DNA of 64,000 nt from Hydrogenovibrio crunogenus (GCF_004786015.1 NZ_CP032096.1:2389260-2453259); one strand, 5' to 3'. Numbered from the stretch's first letter, positions 18,078 to 31,344 are shown. Program-made: numbers and translations. Notes: generated by a model from the letters alone, not told the origin.

Positions 18078-18569
18078 ATGAAAACGAAAAACCTATTGAT
18101 CTCCAGTTTAATCGGCTTCATCAGCTTTTTTGGCATCACTCAAGCAGCACAGGCTGACAACCACAGCTATGGTCATCAAAAAGTGGTGTACCACATTAAT
18201 TATGATAATGCGAAAAAGCAGTCTGGCACATTACGTAACATTCAAAACCATATCAATGCCGTCGGTGCGGACAATCTTGATGTCCGAGTCGTACTGCATG
18301 GAAATGGACTTTCGTTGCTCTTAAAACCTGATGCTTTGAAAAACGTACCGAAGTTTAAAGCTGCCAATTCAACAACGGCAATGCAACAAAAAGTCGACAG
18401 CTTGAAAATGCAGGGCGTTCACTTCAATGTTTGTGCCAATACCGTTAAGGGACGCAAAGTAGATATCAAGCATGATTTATATGATGTGGGCAATAAAGAT
18501 GTCGTGCCGAGTGGTGTGGCGGAACTGGCTCATTTACAGCAGCAAGGTTTTGTCTATTTAAGACCGTAA
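18078..18569 (+). CDS. Secreted DsrE-like protein 2
   Basis: A 163-residue paralogue of the preceding gene with its own signal peptide (ISSLIGFISFFGITQAAQA). Core segments are QKVVYHINYDN, LDVRVVLHGNGLSLLL, GVHFNVCANTV with Cys119 in the equivalent position, and a final GFVYLRP. The best match is the DsrE-family periplasmic group often found in sulfur-metabolising proteobacteria. An AGAAGGA ribosome site precedes the ATG, 36 bases after the previous stop. Substrate unknown. Confidence 0.82.
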   Translation: MKTKNLLISSLIGFISFFGITQAAQADNHSYGHQKVVYHINYDNAKKQSGTLRNIQNHINAVGADNLDVRVVLHGNGLSLLLKPDALKNVPKFKAANSTTAMQQKVDSLKMQGVHFNVCANTVKGRKVDIKHDLYDVGNKDVVPSGVAELAHLQQQGFVYLRP

Positions 18570-18630
18570 CTTTTTAGCTTTAATACGATACTAACGCATA
18601 AACACTTAAAATATATTAGAGAAGAGGCTT

Positions 18631-19932
18631 ATGAAAAAACAATTTTTAGTCAAATTACTTCCTGCTGCAATCATTGCAGCAACCATGACAACACCTGCCC
18701 AAGCAGCTAACTGGTTAATGCTACAAGGAACGGAAGCAGACCACCAAGCAGCTCGTGCAAAAGTATGGGGCTTTATTCAAGCAGAATATCAACAAACAGA
18801 TAATACCAAGCTCAAGGCTGGTCCAGGAAAAGGAGAAAGCGCAGCCTTTAACCAAATCAAGCCTCAGAATAGTACTGCCAGCAGCTTTAATATTCGCCGT
18901 GCTCGTATCGGTGTGCGCGGTGCAAATTTACCACTTGATAACAAAGTTAATTATTTTTTCTTAGCGGAATTTGGAAATAATGGGATTACCACGGGACAAA
19001 ATGCTTCACAAGGTCAATTAACAGACGCAAGTGTGACTTTAAACCATATCCCTGGCGCTCGTGTTCGAGTCGGTCAATTTAAGACACCGGGCTCAGAAGA
19101 AGGGTTTCAGGGCGTCGCGGTCTTTAACTATATCAATTTCACCAATATGACGGACCGTTTATTACTGGAACGCCACTTTGATAAATCGACAGGAAATTCG
19201 TCAAGAAACGGGCCGGTTGGTGCTTTCCGTGACCAAGGGATTGAGGTATTTGACTCCTTTAAATACAAAGGCTGGGACACCAGTTATGCCGTAATGGTTG
19301 GGAATGGTAACGGCATTGGCCGAATCGATAATAATGAAGCTCGAGATACCTACCTTTATCTTTCAACCGAAATGGACATCAAAGGTGGTAAAAAAGGCCG
19401 CAAAAACGGGTTGAAATTCTATGTTTGGAATCAGGATGGTAAGCGCACCATCGATAATGGTGTCGAGAAAAACCGCACACGTTCAGGGTTAGGGACTACC
19501 TTCTTAAACAGTAAATACCGTTTCGCCGCCGAATATGTACAAGCCGACGGGATGATTTTTGGTGGAACAACAGGGGGAAGAACACCGGCTAATGGCGGAA
19601 CATTTAATGTCTTCACTGACCAAAAAGCCGATGGTTACTACTTAGACTTTGGCTATCGCATCATTCCAAAACTAGAGCTTAACCTGCGTTATGATGCCTT
19701 GGACAGCGCGACTGAAAAAGACTCTGCAACAGGTACGAATGCTGACAAATATCGTGAGTTCAGAACCACAACGCTCGGGGCACAGTATTTTGTTAATAAA
19801 AAGACTGTTATCAGAGCGAACTATGAAATTCGGGATATCAAAGCACCCAAAGCGCCATCAGGTGCACCGGTACATGATATTTTAAAAAGCCTGGATAATC
19901 GTTTAGCCCTTCAACTTTCTGTTGTTTTCTAA
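18631..19932 (+). CDS. Outer-membrane porin, OprO/OprP-like
   Basis: A 433-residue protein with a signal peptide ending PAQA|AN. It then shows alternating amphipathic beta strands consistent with a 16-strand porin. Segments such as FNIRRARIGVRGANLPLDNKVNYFFLAEFG, ARVRVGQFKTPGSEEG and the C-terminal LALQLSVVF (terminal aromatic for Bam recognition) match the phosphate-selective porin group. That family name does not prove phosphate transport. It is third in the run after two DsrE-like genes and may admit the compound they bind. Confidence 0.82.
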   Translation: MKKQFLVKLLPAAIIAATMTTPAQAANWLMLQGTEADHQAARAKVWGFIQAEYQQTDNTKLKAGPGKGESAAFNQIKPQNSTASSFNIRRARIGVRGANLPLDNKVNYFFLAEFGNNGITTGQNASQGQLTDASVTLNHIPGARVRVGQFKTPGSEEGFQGVAVFNYINFTNMTDRLLLERHFDKSTGNSSRNGPVGAFRDQGIEVFDSFKYKGWDTSYAVMVGNGNGIGRIDNNEARDTYLYLSTEMDIKGGKKGRKNGLKFYVWNQDGKRTIDNGVEKNRTRSGLGTTFLNSKYRFAAEYVQADGMIFGGTTGGRTPANGGTFNVFTDQKADGYYLDFGYRIIPKLELNLRYDALDSATEKDSATGTNADKYREFRTTTLGAQYFVNKKTVIRANYEIRDIKAPKAPSGAPVHDILKSLDNRLALQLSVVF

Positions 19933-19961
19933 ACCGACCCTACTTTTTATAACCTTCTTTG

Positions 19962-19992
19962 CCGATGCGGGTATGTTTAATATCCGCATCGG
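19962..19992 (+). terminator. Hairpin after the porin gene
   Basis: CCGATGCGG (19962-19970) pairs perfectly with CCGCATCGG (19984-19992) around a 13-base loop. TAAAAATC follows. Probable terminator or transcript-end stabiliser. Confidence 0.5.
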
Positions 19993-20050
19993 TAAAAATC
20001 TGTAATGTTCATCATTACATTATTTTTCGTTGCTTTTCTAAAGTGAATTA

Positions 20051-20082
20051 CCTGCTATAAATGTTTTATAGCAGGGTTTTTT
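20051..20082 (+). terminator. Rho-independent terminator
   Basis: CCTGCTATAAA and TTTATAGCAGG form an 11-bp stem with a 3-base loop, followed by G and six T. It closes the plus-strand DsrE-porin transcript immediately before the stop codon of the converging minus-strand gene. Confidence 0.85.
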
Positions 20083-21205
20083 ACCTCACCTGCTTACTGT
20101 CATCATAAAACTGCGCTTCCAACATCAATAAAATACTGGGATCAGCTGTCTGAAAATTCGTATCTTCTCTGAAATCCACTCGTGGTTCTATTTCAAAAAA
20201 TAACCATTTTTTATAAATGCGTTCTCGCCAGTTAACACCGGTATGATAGGCGGAAAGATGAAACCCAGGCGTTTGCGTATTCCAGTTCCACCCTAAATGG
20301 TAAGCCAACCCACGATGCACATTGACACGGTCATAGAAAATAAAGTTGTGAGATAAATCATAGTACTGATCTTTATCCCACCAAGTCCCATTCGTTTCAG
20401 AGCGCCACAAATAACGGTTATTAACCTGGTAATCAAATATTTGACGAGAGTTCAGTCCGACCCCATCGTAATTTTCCCAAAATAAATCCTGGTACATTCG
20501 ACTGTACCATTTCTTCGTCAATTGCCATTTATAACTTCCTTTCACCCTAACATAAGGATCTGGCTCAACAATATTGCGGAAGTTCAATCCAAAATCAAAA
20601 TACGACTCGGTAAAGTCTTTTGTCTCTAGCAAAAAACGAAACCCAACGGCGGTCGTACCATCTTGATTGGTTGAGGTCGCTGAGGTGTTATTATTAATCG
20701 CACTGGATGAGCTACCCTGCTCATCATTGGCTAACTCTTGCAAGGTATCCTCGGCCGAAGAAACCATTAAATGCCAGCGTTTATTAGTACGTGGCAAGAC
20801 CACCTTCGCACGAAATTTTACTTGCGTATCGATCCCCCCATCCGCATGAAACCGAATTGGAAACATAATATCCAATCGACTACCTCTTGTGCGATCAAAG
20901 GAATCATCGGTTCCGAAAAAATCGTCGGCTTCTTCTCCTAAGTCATCAACATACCCTCCTAACCATGAGTGCACACTGTCGAGATAATTTAAAGTGGAAT
21001 TAATGAGCGGGCCTTTATGATCTTCCAAAAAATAATCTTTTTCGTCCGGCTGGGAAGTTGATTCTGATGAAGGATTTTTTTGGGAAGGTTCTTCAAGCGA
21101 TTTAGAAGAATCGTCCGAAGAAGGCTGAGGCGTCTGGGCGAGTAGCAAAGAAGGCTGTAATAAACACAGCATTATCCATGGAAGAGTCTTGATCATCGTT
21201 TGCAA
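20081..21205 (-). CDS. Outer-membrane beta-barrel-like protein of unknown function
   Basis: Function not recognised. A 374-residue protein with a signal peptide (LPWIMLCLLQPSLLLA|QT). A Ser/Pro/Glu-rich low-complexity stretch follows (about 25-55). The rest has many alternating hydrophobic strands rich in Tyr/Trp (WHLMVSSAEDTL, VRVKGSYKWQLTKKWYSRMYQDLFWENYDG, GLAYHLGWNWNTQTPGFHLSAYHTGVNWRE), which suggests a barrel. Single gene, convergent with the porin operon and separated from ubiA by about 170 bases. Whether it belongs with the DsrE locus is unknown. Confidence 0.6.
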   Translation of the reverse strand: MQTMIKTLPWIMLCLLQPSLLLAQTPQPSSDDSSKSLEEPSQKNPSSESTSQPDEKDYFLEDHKGPLINSTLNYLDSVHSWLGGYVDDLGEEADDFFGTDDSFDRTRGSRLDIMFPIRFHADGGIDTQVKFRAKVVLPRTNKRWHLMVSSAEDTLQELANDEQGSSSSAINNNTSATSTNQDGTTAVGFRFLLETKDFTESYFDFGLNFRNIVEPDPYVRVKGSYKWQLTKKWYSRMYQDLFWENYDGVGLNSRQIFDYQVNNRYLWRSETNGTWWDKDQYYDLSHNFIFYDRVNVHRGLAYHLGWNWNTQTPGFHLSAYHTGVNWRERIYKKWLFFEIEPRVDFREDTNFQTADPSILLMLEAQFYDDSKQVR

Positions 21206-21377
21206 AAGTATGCCCCAGCTTTCTCATCAAAACCTTGCTTAAATAAGCGCATTTTATTCTTAATTCTACTTATTCAGAAAGGGCTTTTCTTATATTAAGG
21301 GATTCCGTATCACTCTACAAGAAGAACTGAATTAAGCATTGGATACATTAAACCATTTCAATACGAACAATGAACCA

Positions 21378-22235
21378 TTACAACGTATCGAGCATAATCC
21401 CAATCAAAATCACCAGACCGACCCAGTGATTATTTAAGAACGCTTTAAAGGCTTTTTGTGGCTGGTCAAAACTCAATAGATATTGATGATAAACAAAGAA
21501 CCCTGCCGCAATCAAAACCGAGCCATAATAAGGCCATGACAACCCAAACAAATCACCGATCCAAAGAAACCCCAACAGCATAATCGCCTGAAACAAACCG
21601 ATGATTTCTTGAACGCGATCACCAAATAAAATCGCTGTCGATTTAATTCCCAGCTTTACATCATCTTCTTTATCCGCAACGGCATATGCCGTATCGTACA
21701 CCAGCGCCCAGACTAACGTCACTCCGAAAATTACCCAGGCCTGCCAAGGCACTTGATTTTGGATGGCGGCAAATGCCATCGGAATGGCCCATGCAAACGC
21801 AGCTCCTAAAAAAGCCTGTGGCCAAAACGTATGGCGCTTCATAAAAGGATAGAGAATCGCCAACCCCACCGCACCGAGTGATAATAGGATTGTAAAAGGA
21901 TTCAAAAACAAAACCAGCCCAAAGGCTAGCAAGCAGAGCATGAAAAAAAATCTTAGCGCTTGTCGTTCCGTTAACTGTCCTGTCGCCAGTGGTCGAGCAC
22001 ACGTTCGGGCGACATAACCATCAAAATGACGATCGGCATAATCATTAATGACACACCCAGCTGAACGCATAATGACGGCGCCCAGTATAAAGATAATCAA
22101 AATAGAAAGTGGCGGCATACCGTCTGCAGCCAACCACAACGCCCATAAAGCTGGCCACAATACCAAGTAAATACCAACTGGGCGATCGATGCGGGTCAGT
22201 TGAAGATAGGCTTGCAATTGCTGTTTGTGGATCAT
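21378..22235 (-). CDS. ubiA: 4-hydroxybenzoate octaprenyltransferase
   Basis: Attaches the isoprenoid tail to 4-hydroxybenzoate in ubiquinone synthesis, an integral inner-membrane enzyme. The 285-residue protein has about nine hydrophobic spans. Both Asp-rich motifs are present: NDYADRHFDGYVARTCARPL (first aspartate motif) and YDTAYAVADKEDD (second). The N terminus RIDRPVGIYLVLWPALWALW is typical. Its start overlaps the upstream small gene by 4 bases (ATGA), indicating translational coupling. Confidence 0.95.
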   Translation of the reverse strand: MIHKQQLQAYLQLTRIDRPVGIYLVLWPALWALWLAADGMPPLSILIIFILGAVIMRSAGCVINDYADRHFDGYVARTCARPLATGQLTERQALRFFFMLCLLAFGLVLFLNPFTILLSLGAVGLAILYPFMKRHTFWPQAFLGAAFAWAIPMAFAAIQNQVPWQAWVIFGVTLVWALVYDTAYAVADKEDDVKLGIKSTAILFGDRVQEIIGLFQAIMLLGFLWIGDLFGLSWPYYGSVLIAAGFFVYHQYLLSFDQPQKAFKAFLNNHWVGLVILIGIMLDTL

Positions 22236-22504
22236 TCGTCCGTTATCTCAGCTACGACAGAGTCAATCAAAGGCTTGGCAGCTGGATTCATCTCAAGGTA
22301 CGCTTCCAACTGACCTTGATTATCGGAGTAATGTAACCAGACTTTCGCCATCTTATCATCCACTTGTTTCTGCCAATGCATTACATAAGCCCAACCGATA
22401 AACTGGCTTTGTCCACCTTCTTGAGACACCATTTCCCATTCATGGTGCTGCATTTGTTTTTGAAATGGCTCTGCTTGTGAAGGAGAAATTGTCAGATAAA
22501 TCAT
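22232..22504 (-). CDS. Small conserved protein upstream of ubiA
   Basis: Function not recognised. I start it at ATG 22504 (90 residues, MIYLTISPSQAEPFQ), preceded by AGAGGTCAG. The open frame continues upstream only by reading through the glmU end and the decamer terminator. It has no signal peptide, no membrane span, is fairly acidic and rich in Trp/Gln, and is probably a soluble cytoplasmic protein. Coupled to ubiA through a 4-base overlap. Confidence 0.6.
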   Translation of the reverse strand: MIYLTISPSQAEPFQKQMQHHEWEMVSQEGGQSQFIGWAYVMHWQKQVDDKMAKVWLHYSDNQGQLEAYLEMNPAAKPLIDSVVAEITDE

Positions 22505-22540
22505 ACTGACCTCTTTTAGTGAGTAGTTTGTTAATGCTAA

Positions 22541-22560
22541 AAACAACCAGGCCTGGCTGA
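22541..22560 (-). terminator. CCAGGCCTGG terminator after glmU
   Basis: The exact decamer lies at 22547-22556. On the minus strand it reads AGCCAGGCCTGGTTGTTTTT, i.e. a GC-rich palindrome then a T run, 8 bases past the glmU stop (22564). Dispersed-family member in terminator position. Confidence 0.6.
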
Positions 22561-22563
22561 TAT

Positions 22564-23928
22564 TTACTGTTTTGTCGGTTTCTGCCAACCTTTGATAGTC
22601 AACTGTTTGCTTCGTGATAATGTAAGTGTATCTGCTGGTGCATTTTTGGTAATGGTCGACCCAGCACCGATTGTGGCATCTGATTCAATTGTCACAGGAG
22701 CAACCAATTGTGAATCTGAACCAATAAACACATTATCGCCAATCACGGTCTGGTGCTTATTCACACCATCGTAATTGCAGGTGATCGTACCCGCGCCAAT
22801 ATTCACTCCAGCTCCCATTTTCGTGTCGCCAATATAAGAGAGGTGATTCACTTTAGAGCTTGAACCGATTTGGGCTTTTTTGGTTTCAACAAAATTACCA
22901 ATTTTCACTTCTGAACTCAATTCAGTCCCTGGTCGAAGACGGGCATAAGGGCCAATTTCACACCTCTGACCAATCTGTGCATCTTCTATATGAGAAAAAG
23001 ACTTAACTTGGGTGCCTGATTGAATGACTGCGTTTTTAATTACGCAGTTCGGTCCAATGGATACATGGTCTTCTAAAATGACAGAGCCTTCAAAGATGAC
23101 ATTCGCATCAATGGTGACATCCTGTCCAACTGTCAATTCTCCTCGAATATCCAGACGTGAGGCGTCTAATAATGTCACGCCCTTTTCCATCAAGTCTTCC
23201 GCTAATAAAGTTTGATATTGTCTTTCTAAAGATTGGAGCTGAGATTTATTATTGACACCTAGCACTTCTATTTCAGACGCAGGTTGCGTGGTATGCACTT
23301 CAAATCCATCCTGAACACACATCTCGATAATATCCGTCAGGTAATACTCACCTTGTGCATTACTATTTGAGAGCTGGCCTAACCATTTTTTCAGATAATG
23401 ACCTTTAACAGCCATGATGCCGGTATTCACTTCCTGAATGGCTTTTTGTTCAAATGACGCATCTTTTTCTTCTACGATGGCTTGCACAAGATGATGTTGG
23501 TTGCGAACAATGCGACCATAACCACTCGGGTTGTCTAAATTAATCGTCAACAATGCTAATGGGTGGGTCTCATCTACCAAATTCAATAAATCCGTTAAGG
23601 TATTTTGCTGTGTTAACGGCACATCACCATAAAGAATTAAAACTGTATCGTTATCATCATAATGTGCATTCCCCTGAACCACAGCATGCCCTGTACCCAA
23701 CTGTTCTAATTGCTCAGCATAACAAATCCCTTCCTGACCGATGGTTTCAACGACTTGGTTGGCGCCATGCCCAATAACGGTGATAATCGGTTCATTGGTT
23801 AATTTTTGAGCCGTCGTAATGACGTGAGACAATAAAGGCTTCTGCGCCAACGGTTGTAACACTTTAGGCAAGTTAGAGCGCATACGCGTACCCTTTCCTG
23901 CAGCTAAAATAATGACTTTTAAAGACAT
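22564..23928 (-). CDS. glmU: Bifunctional GlcN-1-P acetyltransferase / UDP-GlcNAc pyrophosphorylase
   Basis: Makes UDP-GlcNAc for peptidoglycan and LPS. At 454 residues it is of normal length. The N-terminal uridylyltransferase has the signature LAAGKGTRM, then LGTGHAV and YGDVPL. The C-terminal half is a left-handed beta-helix of hexapeptide repeats (IGPNCVIKNAVIQSG, GAGVNIGAGTITCNYDG) with the acetyl-CoA-binding end. It lies about 120 bases past the end of the atp operon, the classical atpC-glmU order, but a terminator lies between them. Confidence 0.97.
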   Translation of the reverse strand: MSLKVIILAAGKGTRMRSNLPKVLQPLAQKPLLSHVITTAQKLTNEPIITVIGHGANQVVETIGQEGICYAEQLEQLGTGHAVVQGNAHYDDNDTVLILYGDVPLTQQNTLTDLLNLVDETHPLALLTINLDNPSGYGRIVRNQHHLVQAIVEEKDASFEQKAIQEVNTGIMAVKGHYLKKWLGQLSNSNAQGEYYLTDIIEMCVQDGFEVHTTQPASEIEVLGVNNKSQLQSLERQYQTLLAEDLMEKGVTLLDASRLDIRGELTVGQDVTIDANVIFEGSVILEDHVSIGPNCVIKNAVIQSGTQVKSFSHIEDAQIGQRCEIGPYARLRPGTELSSEVKIGNFVETKKAQIGSSSKVNHLSYIGDTKMGAGVNIGAGTITCNYDGVNKHQTVIGDNVFIGSDSQLVAPVTIESDATIGAGSTITKNAPADTLTLSRSKQLTIKGWQKPTKQ

Positions 23929-24003
23929 GTAGGGCTCCTAGAAAACCTTTAAAACAGCTAACAAAGTTATCTTATTGTATAAAATAATTTTGCCAGCGGT
24001 TCT

Positions 24004-24030
24004 AAAAAAAAAGCACCCGAAGGTGCTTTT
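24004..24030 (-). terminator. Terminator of the ATP synthase operon
   Basis: AAAAGCACC and GGTGCTTTT pair around a CGAA loop. On the minus strand the stem is followed by a run of T (complement of the A run at 24004-24010). It begins about 20 bases past the atpC stop at 24050. Confidence 0.85.
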
Positions 24031-24049
24031 CTTTAATAGAAAAATTGAT

Positions 24050-24484
24050 TTAAGACAATCCTGTCTTGTGTAAACGATCACGTAACTTAGTAATCGTCTG
24101 AATTTGCGCAACGGCTTCTGCCAATTCGATTTGAGCACGCGCAATATCCGTATCGGTTTTGGCTTGCTGCATCGCATCTTCAGCACGACGTTTCGCTTCT
24201 TCAGCCGCAGCTTGATCCAGATCTTCTGCACGAATTGCCGTGTCCGCTAGAATGGTGACAACACTTGGTTGAACTTCTAGCACACCACTGTTGATAAAGA
24301 AGTTATCTTCTTCATCACCACTGACAACTCGTACTTGACCAGGCTTTAACTGCGTTAACAACTGGGTATGTTTTGGCAGGATGCCGACTTCACCATCGGC
24401 AGCCTGTGCAAAGACCATATCCGCTTTACCAGAGAACAAAGATCCTTCAGCACTTACAATATCGACTTGCATTGAGACTGCCAT
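24050..24484 (-). CDS. atpC: ATP synthase epsilon subunit
   Basis: Central-stalk subunit of F1 that couples rotation to catalysis and can inhibit ATP hydrolysis. From ATG 24484 (144 residues, MAVSMQVDIVSAEGSLFSG), with AAGGA upstream. A TTG two codons earlier is less likely. The beta-sandwich (KHTQLLTQLKPGQVRV, FFINSGVLEVQPSVVTILADTA) is followed by a two-helix C-terminal domain rich in Ala, Glu and Lys. Last gene of the operon. Confidence 0.95.
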   Translation of the reverse strand: MAVSMQVDIVSAEGSLFSGKADMVFAQAADGEVGILPKHTQLLTQLKPGQVRVVSGDEEDNFFINSGVLEVQPSVVTILADTAIRAEDLDQAAAEEAKRRAEDAMQQAKTDTDIARAQIELAEAVAQIQTITKLRDRLHKTGLS

Positions 24485-24490
24485 AATCAA

Positions 24491-26766
<2,276 letters not shown>

Positions 26767-26779
26767 GGCCTACCCCTTC

Positions 26780-28321
26780 TTAATAAACGCCGTTTGCTTT
26801 AAAAGCATCGATCATTGCTTTAACTTCTGAAATGATTTCATCATTCCAGTCACCTTTAGCATTAATCTTCGCAGCCAAGTCAGCATTGTTAGAATTTAGA
26901 TAGGCATGTAAAGCCGCTTCGAAATCTAGTACTTTTTCGACTTCAACATCGTCTAGGTACCCTTCGTTTGCAGCGTATAAAGATACAGCCATCTCAGCGA
27001 TAGATAAAGGTGAATACTGCATCTGCTTCATTAACTCAGTTACGCGCTTACCACGCTCTAACTGTGCTTTTGTCGCAGGATCAAGATCAGATGCGAACTG
27101 AGCAAATGCTGCTAATTCACGATACTGAGCCAAATCTAGACGGATACCACCACCTAATTTCTTGATTGCTTTAGTCTGTGCAGAACCACCAACACGTGAT
27201 ACTGATAGACCCGCATTAACAGCAGGACGGATACCTTGAGAGAACAAACCTGTTTCAAGGAAGATCTGACCATCTGTAATCGAAATTACGTTAGTCGGTA
27301 CGAATGCAGATACGTCACCCGCTTGTGTTTCAATAATCGGTAAGGCTGTTAATGAACCAGTTTTACCTTTGACTTCACCGTTCGTAAACTTCTCAACATA
27401 GTCAGCGTTTACACGAGCAGCACGCTCTAGTAGACGTGAATGTAGATAGAATACATCACCAGGGAATGCTTCACGTCCTGGTGGACGACGAAGTAACAAT
27501 GAAATTTGACGATATGCTTGAGCTTGCTTAGTTAAGTCATCATAGATGATTAACGCATCTTCACCGCGGTCACGATAGTATTCACCCATCGCACAACCCG
27601 CATAAGCAGCTAAATATTGCAGAGCAGCTGGATCTGAAGCATTTGCCGCAACGATAACCGTGTTATCCATCGCACCATACTCTTCAAGCTTACGTGCAAC
27701 ATTGTTAACTGTTGATGCTTTTTGGCCCATTGCAACGTAGATACATTTCACGCCAGTATTTTTCTGTGAAATGATCGCATCGATTGCAATCGCAGTTTTA
27801 CCCGTTTGACGGTCACCGATAATCAACTCACGCTGACCACGCCCAACAGGAATCATCGAGTCAATTGACTTGATACCTGTCATCATTGGCTCATCAACTG
27901 ATTGACGCTCGATAACACCCGGTGCGATACGTTCGATTGGTGAAGTGACTTTCGCGTCAATTGAACCTTTACCGTCGATTGGACGACCTAAACCGTCAAC
28001 AACACGACCATTCAGTTCTGGACCTACTGGTACTTCTAAAATACGTCCGGTACAAGTTACCTTGTCACCTTCAGAGATGTGCTCATATTCACCTAGTACA
28101 ACAACCCCTACAGAATCACGCTCAAGGTTAAGCGCCATACCGAAAGTGGCTTCGTCGAATTGAACCATCTCACCATACATTACATCTGACACGCCATGAA
28201 TAAGAGCGATACCGTCAGCGATACTGACAACCGTTCCTTCACTGCCAGACTCTGCAGCACCGTCAAACCCTTTAATACGGTCTTTGATTAGGTTGCTGAT
28301 TTCAGAGGCATTCAATTGCAT
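26780..28321 (-). CDS. atpA: ATP synthase alpha subunit
   Basis: Non-catalytic nucleotide-binding F1 subunit, 513 residues, starting [19 protein letters not shown]. The P-loop [30 protein letters not shown] region, the arginine finger in [10 protein letters not shown] and the C-terminal helical domain ([12 protein letters not shown]) are all present. Standard position between atpH and atpG. Confidence 0.98.
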   Translation of the reverse strand: MQLNASEISNLIKDRIKGFDGAAESGSEGTVVSIADGIALIHGVSDVMYGEMVQFDEATFGMALNLERDSVGVVVLGEYEHISEGDKVTCTGRILEVPVGPELNGRVVDGLGRPIDGKGSIDAKVTSPIERIAPGVIERQSVDEPMMTGIKSIDSMIPVGRGQRELIIGDRQTGKTAIAIDAIISQKNTGVKCIYVAMGQKASTVNNVARKLEEYGAMDNTVIVAANASDPAALQYLAAYAGCAMGEYYRDRGEDALIIYDDLTKQAQAYRQISLLLRRPPGREAFPGDVFYLHSRLLERAARVNADYVEKFTNGEVKGKTGSLTALPIIETQAGDVSAFVPTNVISITDGQIFLETGLFSQGIRPAVNAGLSVSRVGGSAQTKAIKKLGGGIRLDLAQYRELAAFAQFASDLDPATKAQLERGKRVTELMKQMQYSPLSIAEMAVSLYAANEGYLDDVEVEKVLDFEAALHAYLNSNNADLAAKINAKGDWNDEIISEVKAMIDAFKANGVY

Positions 28322-28336
28322 GTGTGTTCCTCTCCA

Positions 28337-28873
28337 TTATTGGGCGATTGCTGCGCCAAGTTTGTTAAGTTGTGAAAGTGCTGAACCGTCAACGACCCAG
28401 TCACCTACTTTAATCTTAATGCCTGAGATCAAGCTTGCATCTTCTTCATAAGTGATCTCAACTTCAGCGTCAAACTTAGCATTTAAAGCAGCACTTAATT
28501 TCTTCTTCTGCTCAACTGTCGCTTTTCTAGCTGAAATAACAGTCGCTCTAACACGTTTATCTTCCGCTGCTTTCAATTCTTCGAAAACTTCTGCAACTTC
28601 TGATAATGCATCTAAACGCTTGTTTTCCGCCATAACAGTCAAAAGGTTTTTAACTTCAGAATTCAGATTTGAATCCATAACATCAACTAGAAGTTTTAAT
28701 ACGTCTTCTGATGTTACAGAAGGGTTAACCATATATGCTGTCATTGATTCATCCGAAGCAATGGCAGATAAGTTAGCTAACTGCTCTGACCATTCTGCAA
28801 GTTTACCTTCTTCCTTAGCCACTTCAAAAGCAGCTTCAGCGTACGGTCTTGCAATTGTTATTAATTCTGCCAT
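28337..28873 (-). CDS. atpH: ATP synthase delta subunit
   Basis: Links the F1 crown to the b-subunit stalk. 178 residues beginning MAELITIARPYAEAAFEVA, the typical N-terminal helix. The C-terminal signature DASLISGIKIKVGDWVVDGSALSQLNKL is clear. It follows atpF by 10 bases in the operon. Confidence 0.96.
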   Translation of the reverse strand: MAELITIARPYAEAAFEVAKEEGKLAEWSEQLANLSAIASDESMTAYMVNPSVTSEDVLKLLVDVMDSNLNSEVKNLLTVMAENKRLDALSEVAEVFEELKAAEDKRVRATVISARKATVEQKKKLSAALNAKFDAEVEITYEEDASLISGIKIKVGDWVVDGSALSQLNKLGAAIAQ

Positions 28874-28883
28874 AGAGTTATCC

Positions 28884-29354
28884 TTAGATTGATTTTACTA
28901 AGGTTTCAAGCATGTCGTTATGTGCTGCTGCATCAACTTCTTTATTAAGAATTTTTTCTGCACCAGAAACAACTAGAGTTGAAACTTCTTTACGAAGATC
29001 TTCTCTTGCACGACTCACTTCTTGCTCTAATTCTGCTTGGGCGGCAGCTTTAATGCGGTCAGCTTCTTCAGTGGCTTTGATTTTCGCATCTTCTACGATC
29101 TCAGAACCTCTTTTTTCTGCTTGACTCAACACATTTTGAGCTTGAGCTTTAGCTTCTTTCAGTACTTCTTTAGCACGTTGTTCAGCTAATTCAAGTTCAT
29201 GCTTACCTTTCTCAGCGGCAGAAAGTCCGTCAGCGATTTTCTTTTGACGGTCTTCCATTAACTTTGAAAGCGGCCCCCACAGCACTTTATTCACAAACCA
29301 AATCAATAGCACAAAAGCAATGATCTGGATGAGAAGCGTTGCGTTAATACTCAC
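28884..29354 (-). CDS. atpF: ATP synthase b subunit
   Basis: Peripheral stalk of the Fo sector. 156 residues: one N-terminal membrane span ([23 protein letters not shown]) and then a long charged helix (about 30-150) rich in Ala, Lys and Glu that forms the dimeric right-handed coiled coil. Only one b-type gene is present, as is usual in non-photosynthetic proteobacteria. Confidence 0.97.
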   Translation of the reverse strand: MSINATLLIQIIAFVLLIWFVNKVLWGPLSKLMEDRQKKIADGLSAAEKGKHELELAEQRAKEVLKEAKAQAQNVLSQAEKRGSEIVEDAKIKATEEADRIKAAAQAELEQEVSRAREDLRKEVSTLVVSGAEKILNKEVDAAAHNDMLETLVKSI

Positions 29355-29415
29355 AGTGGTTACCTCGCCATTCGTTTATTAAAAATAATTCTTGGGGTTA
29401 TGAAAACCGCTTAGA

Positions 29416-29700
<285 letters not shown>

Positions 29701-29802
29701 TTAGATTACTCCTTAAAGTTTAAAGTTAAAGTTAAAAAAGCTTTTTACCTAATGTCGTCTCGACTAATGAAACTAAGTAGGTAGGTGCGCTTAAACCTTT
29801 TG

Positions 29803-29822
29803 AAAGAGTCCGAAGACCCTCC
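29803..29822 (-). other. UUCG-capped hairpin in the atpB-atpE intergenic region
   Basis: On the minus strand, AGGGTC-TTCG-GACTCT folds into a 6-bp stem closed by C(UUCG)G, the very stable tetraloop. It sits within the 150-base gap between atpB and atpE with no T run directly after it. It may protect or process the mRNA so that c-subunit synthesis exceeds that of the a subunit. Confidence 0.45.
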
Positions 29823-29850
29823 CTATTCCTTTTATTATCTATCTAGCGGA

Positions 29851-31041
<1,191 letters not shown>

Positions 31042-31055
<14 letters not shown>

Positions 31056-31344
31056 TTTTTTCGTTACTCTTCACTTGGGTATCTTCTGTTTTTGATGACG
31101 TATCCAACAAATCCATCTTTCCCAAAAGCTTATGAACTTTCATCATGCCACCGATAAAGCCAAGCACACCAAAGCTCAATAAAAATAACGGCATGGTACC
31201 GAACAATAGATCAAAAACATACCCCACCAGGAAACCAGCGACGATCATGCTAGTAAACATTGAACCCGCACTTAATAGTAAAAAGTTCAACGCGGGTTTC
31301 TGTTTGCGCGATGATTTTTCAACCGGTTTTTTTTCAGTATTCAT
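31042..31344 (-). CDS. AtpZ-like protein (ATPase gene 1 family)
   Basis: About 100 residues with a charged N terminus, two membrane spans (LLLSAGSMFTSMIVAGFLVGYVFDLLFG and MPLFLLSFGVLGFIGGMMKV) and a hydrophilic tail. The pattern GFLVGYVFDLLFGT...GGMMKV matches the short AtpZ/ATPase_gene1 proteins that head atp operons in many bacteria, some proposed to act in Mg or Ca transport or assembly. I start at ATG 31344, although a GTG precedes it. Confidence 0.7.
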
